From assembly GCA_036346355.1 (NCBI GenBank), contig CM070572.1:47405944-47469943 (forward strand): a stretch of 64,000 nucleotides of DNA, in the 5' to 3' direction. This DNA comes from Rhipidocladum racemiflorum (Eukaryota; Streptophyta; Magnoliopsida; Poales; Poaceae). Made by a program: the position numbers and the translations under genes. Shown one piece after another: positions 13,601 to 28,600 of the stretch; the stretch's first letter is position 1; every line of letters begins with the position of its first letter. The notes under the pieces were generated by a model. That model was given only the letters and a program-made list of their open reading frames with translations. It was not told the origin of the DNA and made no database searches.

Positions 13601-16600
13601 GTTGTAACTCATTTAGGCATGCATTTCGAATCCGTCCGGTCGCCGTGAAATATTCCACAACGACGAGTTCCTAAGCTGAAAAAATCGAAAGCGATGCATC
13701 GAACGAAACTGAGTGCCAAACACCCAGAATTAACATACGATGTTCGCTTGCGCTTTCAGCACAATTCTGCACTCATTTTGAATACGTCCGAGTGAGTGCG
13801 AACATCCCTCCGCGACGGGTCGCAAGGGGTACTGCAAGCCGCGTCCGAACGAAACGATGCACTAAACGAAACTCGTGTCAAACTCCCGAATGGGATTCAT
13901 ATGCGCCCCAGCCCGCTTCAGCAAGCATTTCGAGTACGACCGCTCGGCGAAACATTCATGCACAATGGGTCCCTAATGGTAATGTAAACTACACGCTGCA
14001 TTTCAGAATGGTGCAAAAACAAAACATTGTTCCAAACATGCCGAATGAACTTCATATATGCCCAAGCACATTTCGCATGCTTGAATCTTTACTAGTCGTG
14101 GTGAAACATTCCTCCGCGACGAGTACTGTATGGTGCAAGGATTTTCACAAGAAAACGACGCATAAGATGAAGCTGAGTGTCAATCAACCAGAATGGACTT
14201 CATGTCTGCCTAGCTCATTTTAGCAAGCCATTTGGGCTCATCCGTGTCGGTGCGAAACCTACACGACAAATGGTACTACAAGTCACGTCCGTACCAGAAC
14301 GAGTACGAAAAGAAAGCTTGCGGCAGACACCCCGAATAGCGTTCATGTGTGCCTAAGCTCATTTCGGCATGCATTTCTGTTGCATCCGGGTCGGTGCAAA
14401 ACATTTCTCCGCGATAGGTGCCAACGGGTACTGCAAGCTGCGCGGCGTATCAAAACGATGCACGGAAGGAAAATGTAGGCCAAACTGGCGCTGGTGGACT
14501 TTCCATGCATTGCTGCCACAGTTCTTCATTCGTTTCGAATACGTCCGAGTGAGTGTGGAAACATCGCTCCGCGACGGGTCGTAGGGTGTTCTGCAAGCTT
14601 CGTCCGGACGGAAACGATGCACGAAAGGAAAATTGGTGTCAAACTCCCCGAATGGACTTCATATATGCCCTATCCCATTTCGACAAGCATTTCGAGTACG
14701 TCCGAGTCGATGCGTAATATTCATGCACGATGGGTCCCTAATGTTACTGTAAACTACACGCTGCATTCAAAACGGTGCACTAAACGAAACTTCGCTCCAA
14801 TCGCGTCGAATGAACTTCATATTTGCCCAAGCACATTCCGCATGCATTTCGAGTCCGTCCGAGTTGTTGTGAAACATTTCTCCGCTGATGAGCACGAACG
14901 AATACAACAAGCGGCGCCCGCTCAAAACGCTGCCCGAGATGAAACTGAGTGCCAAACACATCGAAAGTGGAATTCATATGTGCTCCCACTCATTTCGCAT
15001 GCATTTTGAATATGTCCGAAGTCGGTGTCAAATGTTCCACCACGACGGGTTCCCACGGGTAATAAAAGCTGATTACAAACGAAAACGATGAAATAAACAG
15101 AACCGAGTGCAAAACACCCCGAAAGAACTTACGATGTTTGCTAGTGCTTTTCATCATTTGTATCGAATCCATTCTAGTAGGTCTGAAACATTCCTCAACG
15201 ACGCCCCCAACGGGCACTGCAGCGAAGCCATTCAAATGAAAATGATGCACGAAATGACACATTGTGGCAAACACCACGCACGCCGAAAATGATGCACGAA
15301 ATGGAACATTATGTCAAGCACCTTACACGCTGCAACCTAGCACGCCAAAATGAAGCATTGCGGCACGAAACGAAAACGGTGAACGAATGAAGCCGGGTGC
15401 CAAACACACCGAATGCAATTCATATGTGTTGTAACTCATTTAGGCATGCATTTCGACCGTCCGAAGTCGCCGTGAAATATTCCACAACGACGAAGTTCCT
15501 AAGCTGAAAAATCGAAAAGCGATGCATCGAACGAAACTGAGTGCCAAACACCCAGAATTAACATACGATGTTCGCCAGCGCTTTCAGCACAATTCTGCAC
15601 TCATTTTGAATACGTCCGAGTGAGTGCGAACATCCCTCCGCGACGGGTCGCAAGGGGTACTGCAAGCCGCGTCCGAACGAAACGATGCACTAAACGAAAC
15701 TCGTGTCAAACTCCCGAATGGGATTCATATGCGCCCCAGCCCGCTTCAGCAAGCATTTCGAGTACGACCGCTCGGCGAAACATTCATGCACAATGGGTCC
15801 CTAATGGTAATGTAAACTACACGCGCATTTCAGAATGGTGCAAAAACAAAACATTGTTCCAAACATGCCGAATGAACTTCATATATGCCCAAGCACATTT
15901 CGCATGCTTTGAATCTTTACTAGTCGTGGTGAAACATTCCTCCGCGACGAGTACTGTATGGTGCAAGGATTTTCACAAGAAAACGACGATAAGATGAAGC
16001 TGAGTGTCAATCAACCAGAATGGACTTCATGTCTGCCTAGCTCATTTTAGCAAGCCATTTGGGCTCATCCGCTCGGTGCGAAACCTACACGACAAATGGT
16101 ACTACAAGTCACGCCCGTACCAGAACGAGTACGAAAAGAAAGCTTGGCGGCAGACACCGAATAGCTGCTCATGTGTGCCTAAGCTCATTTCGCATGCATT
16201 TCTGTTGCATCCGGTCGGTGCAAAACATTTCTCCGCGATAGGTGCCAACGGGTACTGCAAGCTGCGCGGCGTATCAAAACGATGCACGGAAGGAAAATGT
16301 AGGCCAAACTGCGCTGGTGGACTTTCCATGCATTGCTGCCACAGTTCTTCATTCGCTTCGAATACGTCCGAGTGAGTGTGGAAACATGGCCCGCGACGGG
16401 TCGCAGGGTGTTCTGCAAGCTTCGTCCGGACGGAAACGATGCACGAAGGAAAATTGGTGTCAAACTCCCGAATGGACTTCATATATGCCCTATCCCATTT
16501 CGACAAGCATTTCGAGTACGTCCGAGTCGATGCGTAAATATTCATGCACGATGGGTCCCTAATGGTACTGTAAACTACACGCCAGATTAAAACGGTGCAC

Positions 16601-19600
16601 TAAACGAAACTTCGCTCCAATCGCGTCGAATGAACTTCATATTTGCCCAAGCACATTCCGCATGCATTTCGAGTCCGTCCGGTTGTTGTGAAACATTTCT
16701 CCGCTGATGAGCACGAACGAATACAACAAGCGCGCCCGCTCAAAACGCTGCCCGAGATGAAACTGAGTGCCAAACACATCGAGTGGAATTCATATGTGCT
16801 CCCACTCATTTCGCATGCATTTTGAATATGTCCGAAGTCGGTGTCAAATGTTCCACCACGACGGGTTCCCACGGGTAATAAAAGCTGATTACAAACGAAA
16901 CCGATGCACTAAACAGAACCGAGTGCAAAACACCCCAAAGAACTTACGATGTTTGCTAGTGCTTTTCATCATTTGTATCGAATCCATTCGAGTAGGTCTG
17001 AAACATTCCTCCACGACGCGTCCCAACGGGCACTGCAGCGAAGCCATTCAAAATGAAAATGATGCACTATTTAAATGACACATTGTGGCAAACACCACGC
17101 ACGCCTAAAATGATGCACGAAATGGAACATTATGGCAAGCACCTTACACGCTGCAACCTAGCACGCCAAAATGAAACATTGCGGCACGAAACGAAACGGT
17201 GAACGAATGAAGCCGGGTGCCAAACACACCGAATGCAATTCATATGTGTTGTAACTCATTTAGGCATGCATTTCGACCGTCCGAGTCGCCGTGAAATATT
17301 CCACAACGACGAAGTTCCTAAGCTGAAAAATCGAAAGCGATGCATCGAACGAAACTGAGTGCCAAACACCCAGAATTAACATACGATGTTCGCTTGTGCT
17401 TTCAGCACAATTCTGCACTCATTTTGAATACGTCCGAGTGAGTGCGAACATCCCTCCGCGACGGGTCGCAAGGGGTACTGCAAGCTGCGTCCGAACGAAA
17501 ACGATGCACTAAACGAAACTCGTGTCAAACTCCCGAATGGGATTCATATGCGCCCCAGCCCGCTTCAGCAAGCATTTCGAGTACGACCGCTCGGCGAAAC
17601 ATTCATGCACAATGGGTCCCTAATGGTAATGTAAACTACACGCTGCATTTCAGAATGGTGCAAAAACAAAACATTGTTCCAAACATGCCGAATGAACTTC
17701 ATATATGCCCAAGCACATTTCGCATGCTTTGAATCTTTACCAGTCGTGGTGAAACATTCCTCCGCGACGAGTACTGTATGGTGCAAGGATTTTCACAAGA
17801 AAACGACGATAAGATGAAGCTGAGTGTCAATCAACCAGAATGGACTTCATGTCTGCCTAGCTCATTTTAGCAAGCCATTTGGGCTCATCCGTGTCGGTGC
17901 GAAACCTACACGACAAATGGTACTACAAGTCACGTCCGCATTCAGAACGAGTACGAAAAGAAAGCTTGCGGCAGACACCCGAATAGCTGCTCATGTGTGC
18001 CTAAGCTCATTTCGCATGCATTTCTGTTGCATCCGGTCGGTGCAAAACATTTCTCCGCGATAGGTGCCAACGGGTACTGCAAGCTGCGTATGATCAAAAC
18101 GATGCACGGAAGGAAAATGTAGGCCAAACTGGCGCTGGTGGACTTTCCATGCATTGCTGCCACAGTTCTTCATTCGCTTCGAATACGTCCGAGTGAGTGT
18201 GGAAACATCGCCCGCTGACGGGTCGCAGGGTGTTCTGCAAGCTTCGTCCGGACGGAAACGATGCACGAAAGGAAAATTGGTGTCAAACTCCCGAATGGAC
18301 TTCATATATGCCCTATCCCATTTCGACAAGCATTTCGAGTACGTCCGAGTCGATGCGAATATTCATGCACGATGGGTCCCTAATGGTACTGTAAACTACA
18401 CGCTGCACCAAAACGGTGCACTAAACGAAACTTCGCTCCAATCGTGTCGAATGAACTTCATATTTGCCCAAGCACATTCCGCATGCATTTCGAGTCCGTC
18501 CGAAAGTTGTTGTGAAACATTTCTCCGCCGATGAGCACGAACGAATACAACAAGCGGCGCCCGCTCAAAACGCTGCCCGAGATGAAACTGAGTGCCAAAC
18601 ACATCGAGTGGAATTCATATGTGCTCCCACTCATTTCGCATGCATTTTGAATATGTCCGAAGTCGGTGTCAAATGTTCCACCACGACGGGTTCCCACGGG
18701 TAATAAAAGCTGATTACAAACGAAACCGATGCACTAAACAGAACCGAGTGCAAAACAACCCGAAAGAACTTACGATGTTTGCTAGTGCTTTTCATCATTT
18801 GTATCGAATCCATTCGAGTAGGTCTGAAACATTCCTCCACGACGCCGCCCCAACGGGCACTGCAGCGAAGCCATTCGAAATGAAAATGATGCACTAAATG
18901 ACACATTGTGGCAAACACCACGCACGCCTAAAATGATGCACTAAATGGAACATTATGGCAAGCACCTTACACGCTGCAACCTAGCACGCCAAAATGAAAC
19001 ATTGCGCACGAAACTAAAACGGTGAACGAATGAAGCCGGGTGCCAAACACACCGAATGCAATTCATATGTGTTGTAACTCATTTAGGCATGCATTTCGAC
19101 CGTCCGAGTCGCCGTGAAATATTCCACAACGACGAAGTTCCTAAGCTGAAAAATCGAAAGCGATGCATCGAACGAAACTGAGTGCCAAACACCCAGAATT
19201 AACATACGATGTTCGCTTGCGCTTTCAGCACAATTCTGCACTCATTTTGAATACGTCCGAGTGAGTGCGAACATCCCTCCGCGACGGGTCGCAAGGGGTA
19301 CTGCAAGCCGCGTCCGAACGAAACGATGCACTAAACGAAACTCGTGTCAAACTCCCGAATGGGATTCATATGCGCCCCAGCCCGCTTCAGCAAGCATTTC
19401 GAGTACGACCGCTCGGCGAAACATTCATGCACAATGGGTCCCTAATGGTAATGTAAACTACACGCTGCATTTCAGAATGGTGCAAAAACAAAACATTGTT
19501 CCAAACATGCCGAATGAACTTCATATATGCCCAAGCACATTTCGCATGCTTTGAATCTTTACCAGTCGTGGTGAAACATTCCTCCGCGACGAGTACTGTA

Positions 19601-22600
19601 TGGTGCAAGGATTTTCACAAGAAAACGACGCATAAGATGAAGCTGAGTGTCAATCAACCAGAATGGACTTCATGTCTGCCTAGCTCATTGCAGCAAGCCA
19701 TTTGGGCTCATCCGTGTCGGTGCGAAACCTACACGACAAATGGTACTACAAGTCACGTCCGTACCAGAACGAGTACGAAAAGAAAGCTTGCGGCAGACAC
19801 CCCGAATAGCTGCTCATGTGTGCCTAAGCTCATTTCGCATGCATTTCTGTTGCATCCGGTCGGTGCAAAACATTTCTCCGCGATAGGTGCCAACGGGTAC
19901 TGCAAGCTGCGCGCGGCGTATCAAAACGATGCACGGAAGGAAAATGTAGGCCAAACTGCGGCGGCTGGACTTTCCATGCATTGCTGCCACAGTTCTTCAT
20001 TCGTTTCGAATACGTCCGAGTGAGTGTGGAAACATCGCTCCGCGACGGGTCGTAGGGTGTTCTGCAAGCTTCGTCCGGACGGAAACGATGCACGAAAGGA
20101 AAATTGGTGTCAAACTCCCCGAATGGACTTCATATATGCCCTATCCCATTTCGACAAGCATTTCGAGTACGTCCGAGTCGATGCGAAATATTCATGCACG
20201 ATGGGTCCCTAATGGTACTGTAAACTACACGCCAGATTAAAACGGTGCACTAAACGAAACTTCGCTCCAATCGCGTCGAATGAACTTCATATTTGCCCAA
20301 GCACATTCCGCATGCATTTCGAGTCAGTCCGATGTTGTTGTGAAACATTTCTCCGCGATGAGCACGAACGAATACAACAAGCGGCGCCCGCTCAAAACGC
20401 TGCCCGAGATGAAACTGAGTGCCAAACACATCGAAAGTGGAATTCATATGTGCTCCCACTCATTTCGCATGCATTTTGAATATGTCCGAAGTCGGTGTCA
20501 AATGTTCCACCACGACGGGTTCCCACGGGTAATAAAAGCTGATTACAAACGAAACCGATGCACGAAACAGAACCGAGTGCAAAACAACCCGAACGAACTT
20601 ACGATGTTTGCTAGTGCTTTTCATCATTTGTATCGAATCCATTCGAGTAGGTCTGAAACATTCCTCCACGACGCGTCCCAACGGGCACTGCAGCGAAGCC
20701 ATTCAAAATGAAAATGATGCACTTAAATGACACATTGTGGCAAACACCACGCGACGCTAAAATGATGCACTTAAATGGAACATTATGGCAAGCACCTTAC
20801 ACGCTGCAACCTAGCACGCCAAAATGAAACATTGCGGCACGAAACGAAAACGGTGAACGAAATGAAGCCGGGTGCCAAACACACCGAATGCAATTCATAT
20901 GTGTTGTAACTCATTTAGGCATGCATTTCGACCGTCCGAGTCGCCGTGAAATATTCCACAACGACGAAGTTCCTAAGCTGAAAAATCGAAGCGATGCATC
21001 TAAACGAATCTGAGTGCCAAACACCCAGAATTAACATACGATGTTCGCTATGCGCTTTCAGCACAATTCTGCACTCATTTTGAATACGTCCGAGTGAGTG
21101 CGAACATCCCTCCGCGACGGGTCGCAAGGGGTACTGCAAGCCGCGTCCGAACGAAACGATGCACTAAACGAAACTCGTGTCAAACTCCCGAATGGGATTC
21201 ATATGCGCCCCAGCCCGCTTTCAGCAAGCATTTCGAGTACGACCGCTCGGCGAAACATTCATGCACAATGGGTCCCTAATGGTAGTGTAAACTACACGCT
21301 GCATTTCAGAATGGTGCAAAAACAAAACATTGTTCCAAACATGCCGAATGAACTTCATATATGCCCAAGCACATTTCGCATGCTTTGAATCTTTACCAGT
21401 CGTGGTGAAACATTCCTCCGCGACGAGTACTGTATGGTGCAAGGATTTTCACAAGAAAACGACGATAAGATGAAGCTGAGTGTCAATCAACCAGAATGGA
21501 CTTCATGTCTGCCTAGCTCATTGCAGCAAGCCATTTGGGCTCATCCGTGTCGGTGCGAAACCTACACGACAAATGGTACTACAAGTCACGTCCGCATCAG
21601 AACGAGTACGAAAAGAAAGCTTGCGGCAGACACCCGAATAGCTGCTCATGTGTGCCTAAGCTCATTTCGCATGCATTTCTGTTGCATCCGGTCGGTGCAA
21701 AACATTTCTCCGCGATAGGTGCCAACGGGTACTGCAAGCTGCGCGGCGTATCAAAACGATGCACGGAAGGAAAATGTAGGCCAAACTGCGCTGGTGGACT
21801 TTCCATGCATTGCTGCCACAGTTCTTCATTCGCTTCGAATACGTCCGAAAGTGAGTGTGGAAACATCGCCCGCGACGGGTCGCAGGGTGTTCTGCAAGCT
21901 TCGTCCGGACGGAAACGATGCACGAAAGGAAAATTGGTGTCAAACTCCCCGAATGGACTTCATATATGCCCTATCCCATTTCGACAAGCATTTCGAGTAC
22001 GTCCGAGTCGATGCGAAATATTCATGCACGATGGGTCCCTAATGGTACTGTAAACTACACGCTGCAGACAAAACGGTGCACTAAACGAAACTTCGCTCCA
22101 ATCGTGTCGAATGAACTTCATATTTGCCCAAGCACATTCCGCATGCATTTCGAGTCAGTCCGAGTTGTTGTGAAACATTTCTCCGCGATGAGCACGAACG
22201 AATACAACAAGCGGCGCCCGCTCAAAACGCTGCCCGAGATGAAACTGAGTGCCAAACACATCGAAAGTGGAATTCATATGTGCTCCCACTCATTTCGGCA
22301 TGCATTTTGAATATGTCCGAGTCGGTGTCAAATGTTCCACCACGACGGGTTCCCACGGGTAATAAAAGCTGATTACAAACGAAACCGATGCACGAAACAG
22401 AACCGAGTGCAAAACAACCCAAACGAACTTACGATGTTTGCTAGTGCTTTTCATCATTTGTATCGAATCCATTCGAGTATTTCTGAAACATTCCTCCACG
22501 ACGCTGGCCCCAACGGGCACTGCAGCGGAAGCCATTCGAAAATGAAAATGATGCACGAAATGACACATTGTGGCAAACACCACGCACGCCAAAAATGATG

Positions 22601-25600
22601 CACGAAATGGAACATTATGGCAAGCACCTTACACGCTGCAACCTAGCACGCCAAAATGAAACATTGCGGCACGAAACGAAAACGGTAAACGAAATGAAGC
22701 CGGTGCCAAACACACCGAATGCAATTCATCTGTGTTGTAACTCATTTAGGCATGCATTTCGAATCCGTCCGAGTCGCCGTGAAATATTCCACAACGACGA
22801 GTTCCTAAGCCGAAAAATCGAAAAGCGATGCATCTAAACGAATCTGAGTGCCAAACACCCAGAATTAACATACGATGTTCGCTGTGCGCTTTCAGCACAA
22901 TTCTGCACTCATTTTGAATACGTCCGAGTGAGTGCGAACATCCCTCCGCGACGGGTCGCAAGGGGTACTGCAAGCTGCGTCCGAACGAAACGATGCACTA
23001 AACGAAACTCGTGTCAAACTCCCGAATGGGATTCATATGCGCCCCAGCCCGCTTCAGCAAGCATTTCGAGTACGACCGCTCGGCGAAACATTCATGCACA
23101 ATGGGTCCCTAATGGTAGTGTAAACTACACGCGCATTTCAGAATGGTGCAAAAACAAAACATTGTTCCAAACATGCCGAATGAACTTCATATATGCCCAA
23201 GCACATTTCGCATGCTTTGAATCTTTACCAGTCGTGGTGAAACATTCCTCCGCTGACGAGTACTGTATGGTGCAAGGATTTTCACAAGAAAACGACGATA
23301 AGATGAAGCTGAGTGTCAATCAACCAGAATGGACTTCATGTCTGCCTAGCTCATTGCAGCAAGCCATTTGGGCTCATCCGTCGGTGCGAAACCTACACGA
23401 CAAATGGTACTACAAGTCACGTCCGTATCAGAACGAGTATTTAAAAGAAAGCTTGCGGCAGACACCCGAATAGCTGCTCATGTGTGCCTAAGCTCATTTC
23501 GCATGCATTTCTGTTGCATCCGGTCGGTGCAAAACATTTCTCCGCGATAGGTGCCAACGGTACTGCAAGCCGCGTATGATCAAAACGATGCACGGAAGGA
23601 AAATGTAGGCCAAACTGGCGCTGGTGGACTTTCCATGCATTGCTGCCACAGTTCTTCATTCGCTTCGAATACGTCCGAAAGTGAGTGTGGAAACATCGCC
23701 CGCGACGGGTCGCAGGGTGTTCTGCAAGCTTCGTCCGGACGGAAACGATGCACGAAGGAAAATTGGTGTCAAACTCCCGAATGGACTTCATATATGCCCT
23801 ATCCCATTTCGACAAGCATTTCGAGTACGTCCGAAGTCGATGCGAAATATTCATGCACGATGGGTCCCTAATGGTACTGTAAACTACACGCTGCATTAAA
23901 ACGGTGCACTAAACGAAACTTCGCTCCAATCGCGGCCGAATGAACTTCATATTTGCCCAAGCACATTCCGCATGCATTTCGAGTCAGTCCGAGTTGTTGT
24001 GAAACATTTCTCCGCGATGAGCACGAACGAATACAACAAGCGGCGCCCGCTCAAAACGCTGTTCGAGATGAAACTGAGTGCCAAACACATCGAGTGGAAT
24101 TCATATGTGCTCCCACTCATTTCGCATGCATTTTGAATATGTCCGAAGTCGGTGTCAAATGTTCCACCACGACGGGTTCCCACGGGTAATAAAAGCTGAT
24201 TACAAACGAAACCGATGCACTAAACAGAACCGAGTGCAAAACAACCCGAACGAACTTACGATGTTTGCTAGTGCTTTTCATCATTTGTATCGAATCCATT
24301 CGAGTAGGTCTGAAACATTCCTCCACGACGCTGGCCCCAACGGGCACTGCAGCGAAGCCATTCGAAATGAAAATGATGCAATTTAAATGACACATTGTGG
24401 CAAACACCACGCACGCCTAAAATGATGCACGAAATGGAACATTATGGCAAGCACCTTACACGCTGCAACCTAGCACGCCAAAATGAAACATTGCGGCACT
24501 AAACGAAACGGTGAACGAATGAAGCCGGTGCCAAACACACCGAATGCAATTCATATGTGTTGTAACTCATTTAGGCATGCATTTCGAATCCGTCCGAGTC
24601 GCCGTGAAATATTCCACAACGACGAAGTTCCTAAGCCTAAAAATCGAAGCGATGCATCTAAACGAATCTGAGTGCCAAACACCCAGAATTAACATACGAT
24701 GTTCGCCAGCGCTTTCAGCACAATTCTGCACTCATTTTGAATACGTCCGAGTGAGTGCGAACATCCCTCCGCGACGGGTCGCAAGGGGTACTGCAAGCCG
24801 CGTCCGAACGAAACGATGCACTAAACGAAACTCGTGTCAAACTCCCGAATGGGATTCATATGCGCCCCAGCCCGCTTCAGCAAGCATTTCGAGTACGACC
24901 GCTCGGCGAAACATTCATGCACAATGGGTCCCTAATGGTAGTGTAAACTACACGCTGCATTTCAGAATGGTGCAAAAACAAAACATTGTTCCAAACATGC
25001 CGAATGAACTTCATATATGCCCAAGCACATTTCGCATGCTTTGAATCTTTACCAGTCGTGGTGAAACATTCCTCCGCTGACGAGTACTGTATGGTGCAAG
25101 GATTTTCACAAGAAAACGACGATAAGATGAAGCTGAGTGTCAATCAACCAGAATGGACTTCATGTCTGCCTAGCTCATTGCAGCAAGCCATTTGGGCTCA
25201 TCCGTGTCGGTGCGAAACCTACACGACAAATGGTACTACAAGTCACGTCCGCATCAGAACGAGTACAAAGAAAGCTTGCGGCAGACACCGAATAGCGCTC
25301 ATGTGTGCCTAAGCTCATTTCGCATGCATTTCTGTTGCATCCGGTCGGTGCAAAACATTTCTCCGCCGATAGGTGCCAACGGGTACTGCAAGCCGCGCGG
25401 CGTATCAAAACGATGCACGGAAGGAAAATGTAGGCCAAACTGCGCTGGTGGACTTTCCATGCATTGCTGCCACAGTTCTTCATTCGCTTCGAATACGTCC
25501 GAGTGAGTGTGGAAACACGCCCGCGACGGGTCGTAGGGTGTTCTGCAAGCTTCGTCCGGACGGAAACGATGCACGAAAGGAAAATTGGTGTCAAACTCCC

Positions 25601-28600
25601 CGAATGGACTTCATATATGCCCTATCCCATTTCGACAAGCATTTCGAGTACGTCCGAGTCGATGCGAAATATTCATGCACGATGGGTCCCTAATGGTACT
25701 GTAAACTACACGCTGCATTAAAACGGTGCACTAAACGAACTTCGCTCCAATCGCGGCCGAATGAACTTCATATTTGCCCAAGCACATTCCGCATGCATTT
25801 CGAGTCAGTCCGAGTTGTTGTGAAACATTTCTCCGCTGATGAGCACGAACGAATACAACAAGCGGCGCCCGCTCAAAACGTTGCCCGAGATGAAACTGAG
25901 TGCCAAACACATCGAGTGGAATTCATATGTGCTCCCACTCATTTCGGCATGCATTTTGAATATGTCCGAGTCGGTGTCAAATGTTCCACCACGACGGGTT
26001 CCCACGGGTAATAAAAGCTGATTACAAACGAAACCGATGCACGAAACAGAACCGAGTGCAAAACAACCCAAACGAACTTACGATGTTTGCTAGTGCTTTT
26101 CATCATTTGTATCGAATCCATTCGAGTAGGTCTGAAACATTCCTCCACGACGCGTCCCAACGGGCACTGCAGCGGAAGCCATTCGAAAATGAAAATGATG
26201 CACGAAATGACACATTGTGGCAAACACCACGCACGCCAAAAATGATGCACGAAATGGAACATTATGGCAAGCACCTTACACGCTGCAACCTAGCACGCCA
26301 AAATGAAACATTGCGGCACGAAACGAAAACGGTGAACGAAATGAAGCCGGGTGCCAAACACACCGAATGCAATTCATATGTGTTGTAACTCATTTAGGCA
26401 TGCATTTCGAATCCGTCCGAGTCGCCGTGAAATATTCCACAACGACGAGTTCCTAAGCCGAAAAAATCGAAAACGATGCACGAAACGAATCTGAGTGCCA
26501 AACACCCAGAATTAACATACGATGTTCGCTTGTGCGTTTCAGCACAATTCTGCACTCATTTTGAATACGTCCGAGTGAGTGCGAAACATCCCTCCGCGAC
26601 GGGTCGCAAGGGGTACTGCAAGCTGCGTCCGAACGAAAACGACGCACGAAACGAAACATGGTGTCAAACTCCCCGAATGGGATTCATATGCGCCCCAGCC
26701 CGTTTCAGCAAGCATTTCGAGTACGACCGGCTCGGCGAAACATTCATGCACAATGGGTCCCTAATGGTAGTGTAAACTACACGCTGCATTTCAGAATGGT
26801 GCAAAAACAAAACATTGTTCCAAACATGCCGAATGAACTTCATATATGCCCAAGCACATTTCGCATGCTTTGAATCTTTACTAGTCGTGGTGAAACATTC
26901 CTCCGCGACGAGTACTGTATGGTGCAAGGATTTTCACAAGAAAACGACGCAAAAGATGAAGCTGAGTGTCAATCAACCAGAATGGACTTCATGTCTGCCT
27001 AGCTCATTGCAGCAAGCCATTTGGGCTCATCCGTGTCGGTGCGAAACCTACACGACAAATGGTACTACAAGTCACGTCCGCATCAGAACGAGTACAAAAG
27101 AAAGCTTATGCGGCAGACACCCGAATAGCTGCTCATGTGTGCCTAAGCTCATTTCGCATGCATTTCTGTTGCATCCGGTCGGTGCAAAACATTTCTCCGC
27201 GATAGGTGCCAACGGGTACTGCAAGCTGCGCGGCGTATCAAAACGATGCACGGAAGGAAAATGTAGGCCAAACTGGCGCGGGTGGACTTTCCATGCATTG
27301 CTGCCACAGTTCTTCATTCGTTTCGAATACGTCCGAGTGAGTGTGGAAACATCGCTCCGCGACGGGTCGTAGGGTGTTCTGCAAGCTTCGTCCGGACGGA
27401 AACGATGCACGAAAGGAAAATTGGTGTCAAACTCCCCGAATGGACTTCATATATGCCCTATCCCATTTCGACAAGCATTTCGAGTACGTCCGAGTCGATG
27501 CGAAATATTCATGCACGATGGGTCCCTAATGGTACTGTAAACTACACGCTGCATTCAAAACGGTGCACTAAACGAAACTTCGCTCCAATCGTGCCGAATG
27601 AACTTCATATTTGCCCAAGCACATTCCGGCATGCTTTTCGAGTCAGTACGATTTGTTGTGAAACATTTCTCCGCTATTAGCACGAACGAATACAACAAGC
27701 GGCGCCCGCTCAAAACGCTGCCCGAGATGAAACTGAGTGCCAAACACATCGAAAGTGGAATTCATATGTGCTCCCACTCATTTCGCATGCATTTTGAATA
27801 TGTCCGAAGTCGGTGTCAAATGTTCCACCACGACGGGTTCCCACGGGTAATAAAAGCTGATTACAAACGAAACCGATGCACGAAACAGAACCGAGTGCAA
27901 AACAACCCGAACGAACTTACGATGTTTGCTAGTGCTTTTCATCATTTGTATCGAATCCATTCGAGTAGGTCTGAAACATTCCTCCACGACGCGTCACAAC
28001 GGGCACTGCATCTGAATCCATTCGAAAATTAAAATGATGCAAGAATGACACATTGTGGCAAACACCACGCACGCCTAAAATGATGCACTTAAATGGAACA
28101 TTATGGCAAGCACCTTACACGCTGCAACCTAGCACGCCAAAATGAAACATTGCGGCACTAAACGAAACGGTGAACGAAATGAAGCCGGTGCCAAACACAC
28201 CGAATGCAATTCATATGTGTTGTAACTCATTTAGGCATGCATTTCGACCATCCGAGTCGCCGTGAAATATTCCACAACGACGAAGTTCCTAAGCCGAAAA
28301 ATCGAAAAGCGATGCATCTAAACGAATCTGAGTGCCAAACACCCAGAATTAACATACGATGTTCGCCAGCGCTTTCAGCACAATTCTGCACTCATTTTGA
28401 ATACGTCCGAGTGAGTGCGAACATCCCTCCGCGACGGGTCGCAAGGGGTACTGCAAGCTGCGTCCGAACGAAACGATGCACTAAACGAAACTCGTGTCAA
28501 ACTCCCGAATGGGATTCATATGCGCCCCAGCCCGCTTCAGCAAGCATTTCGAGTAGGACCGGCTCGGCGAAACATTCATGCACAATGGGTCCCTAATGGT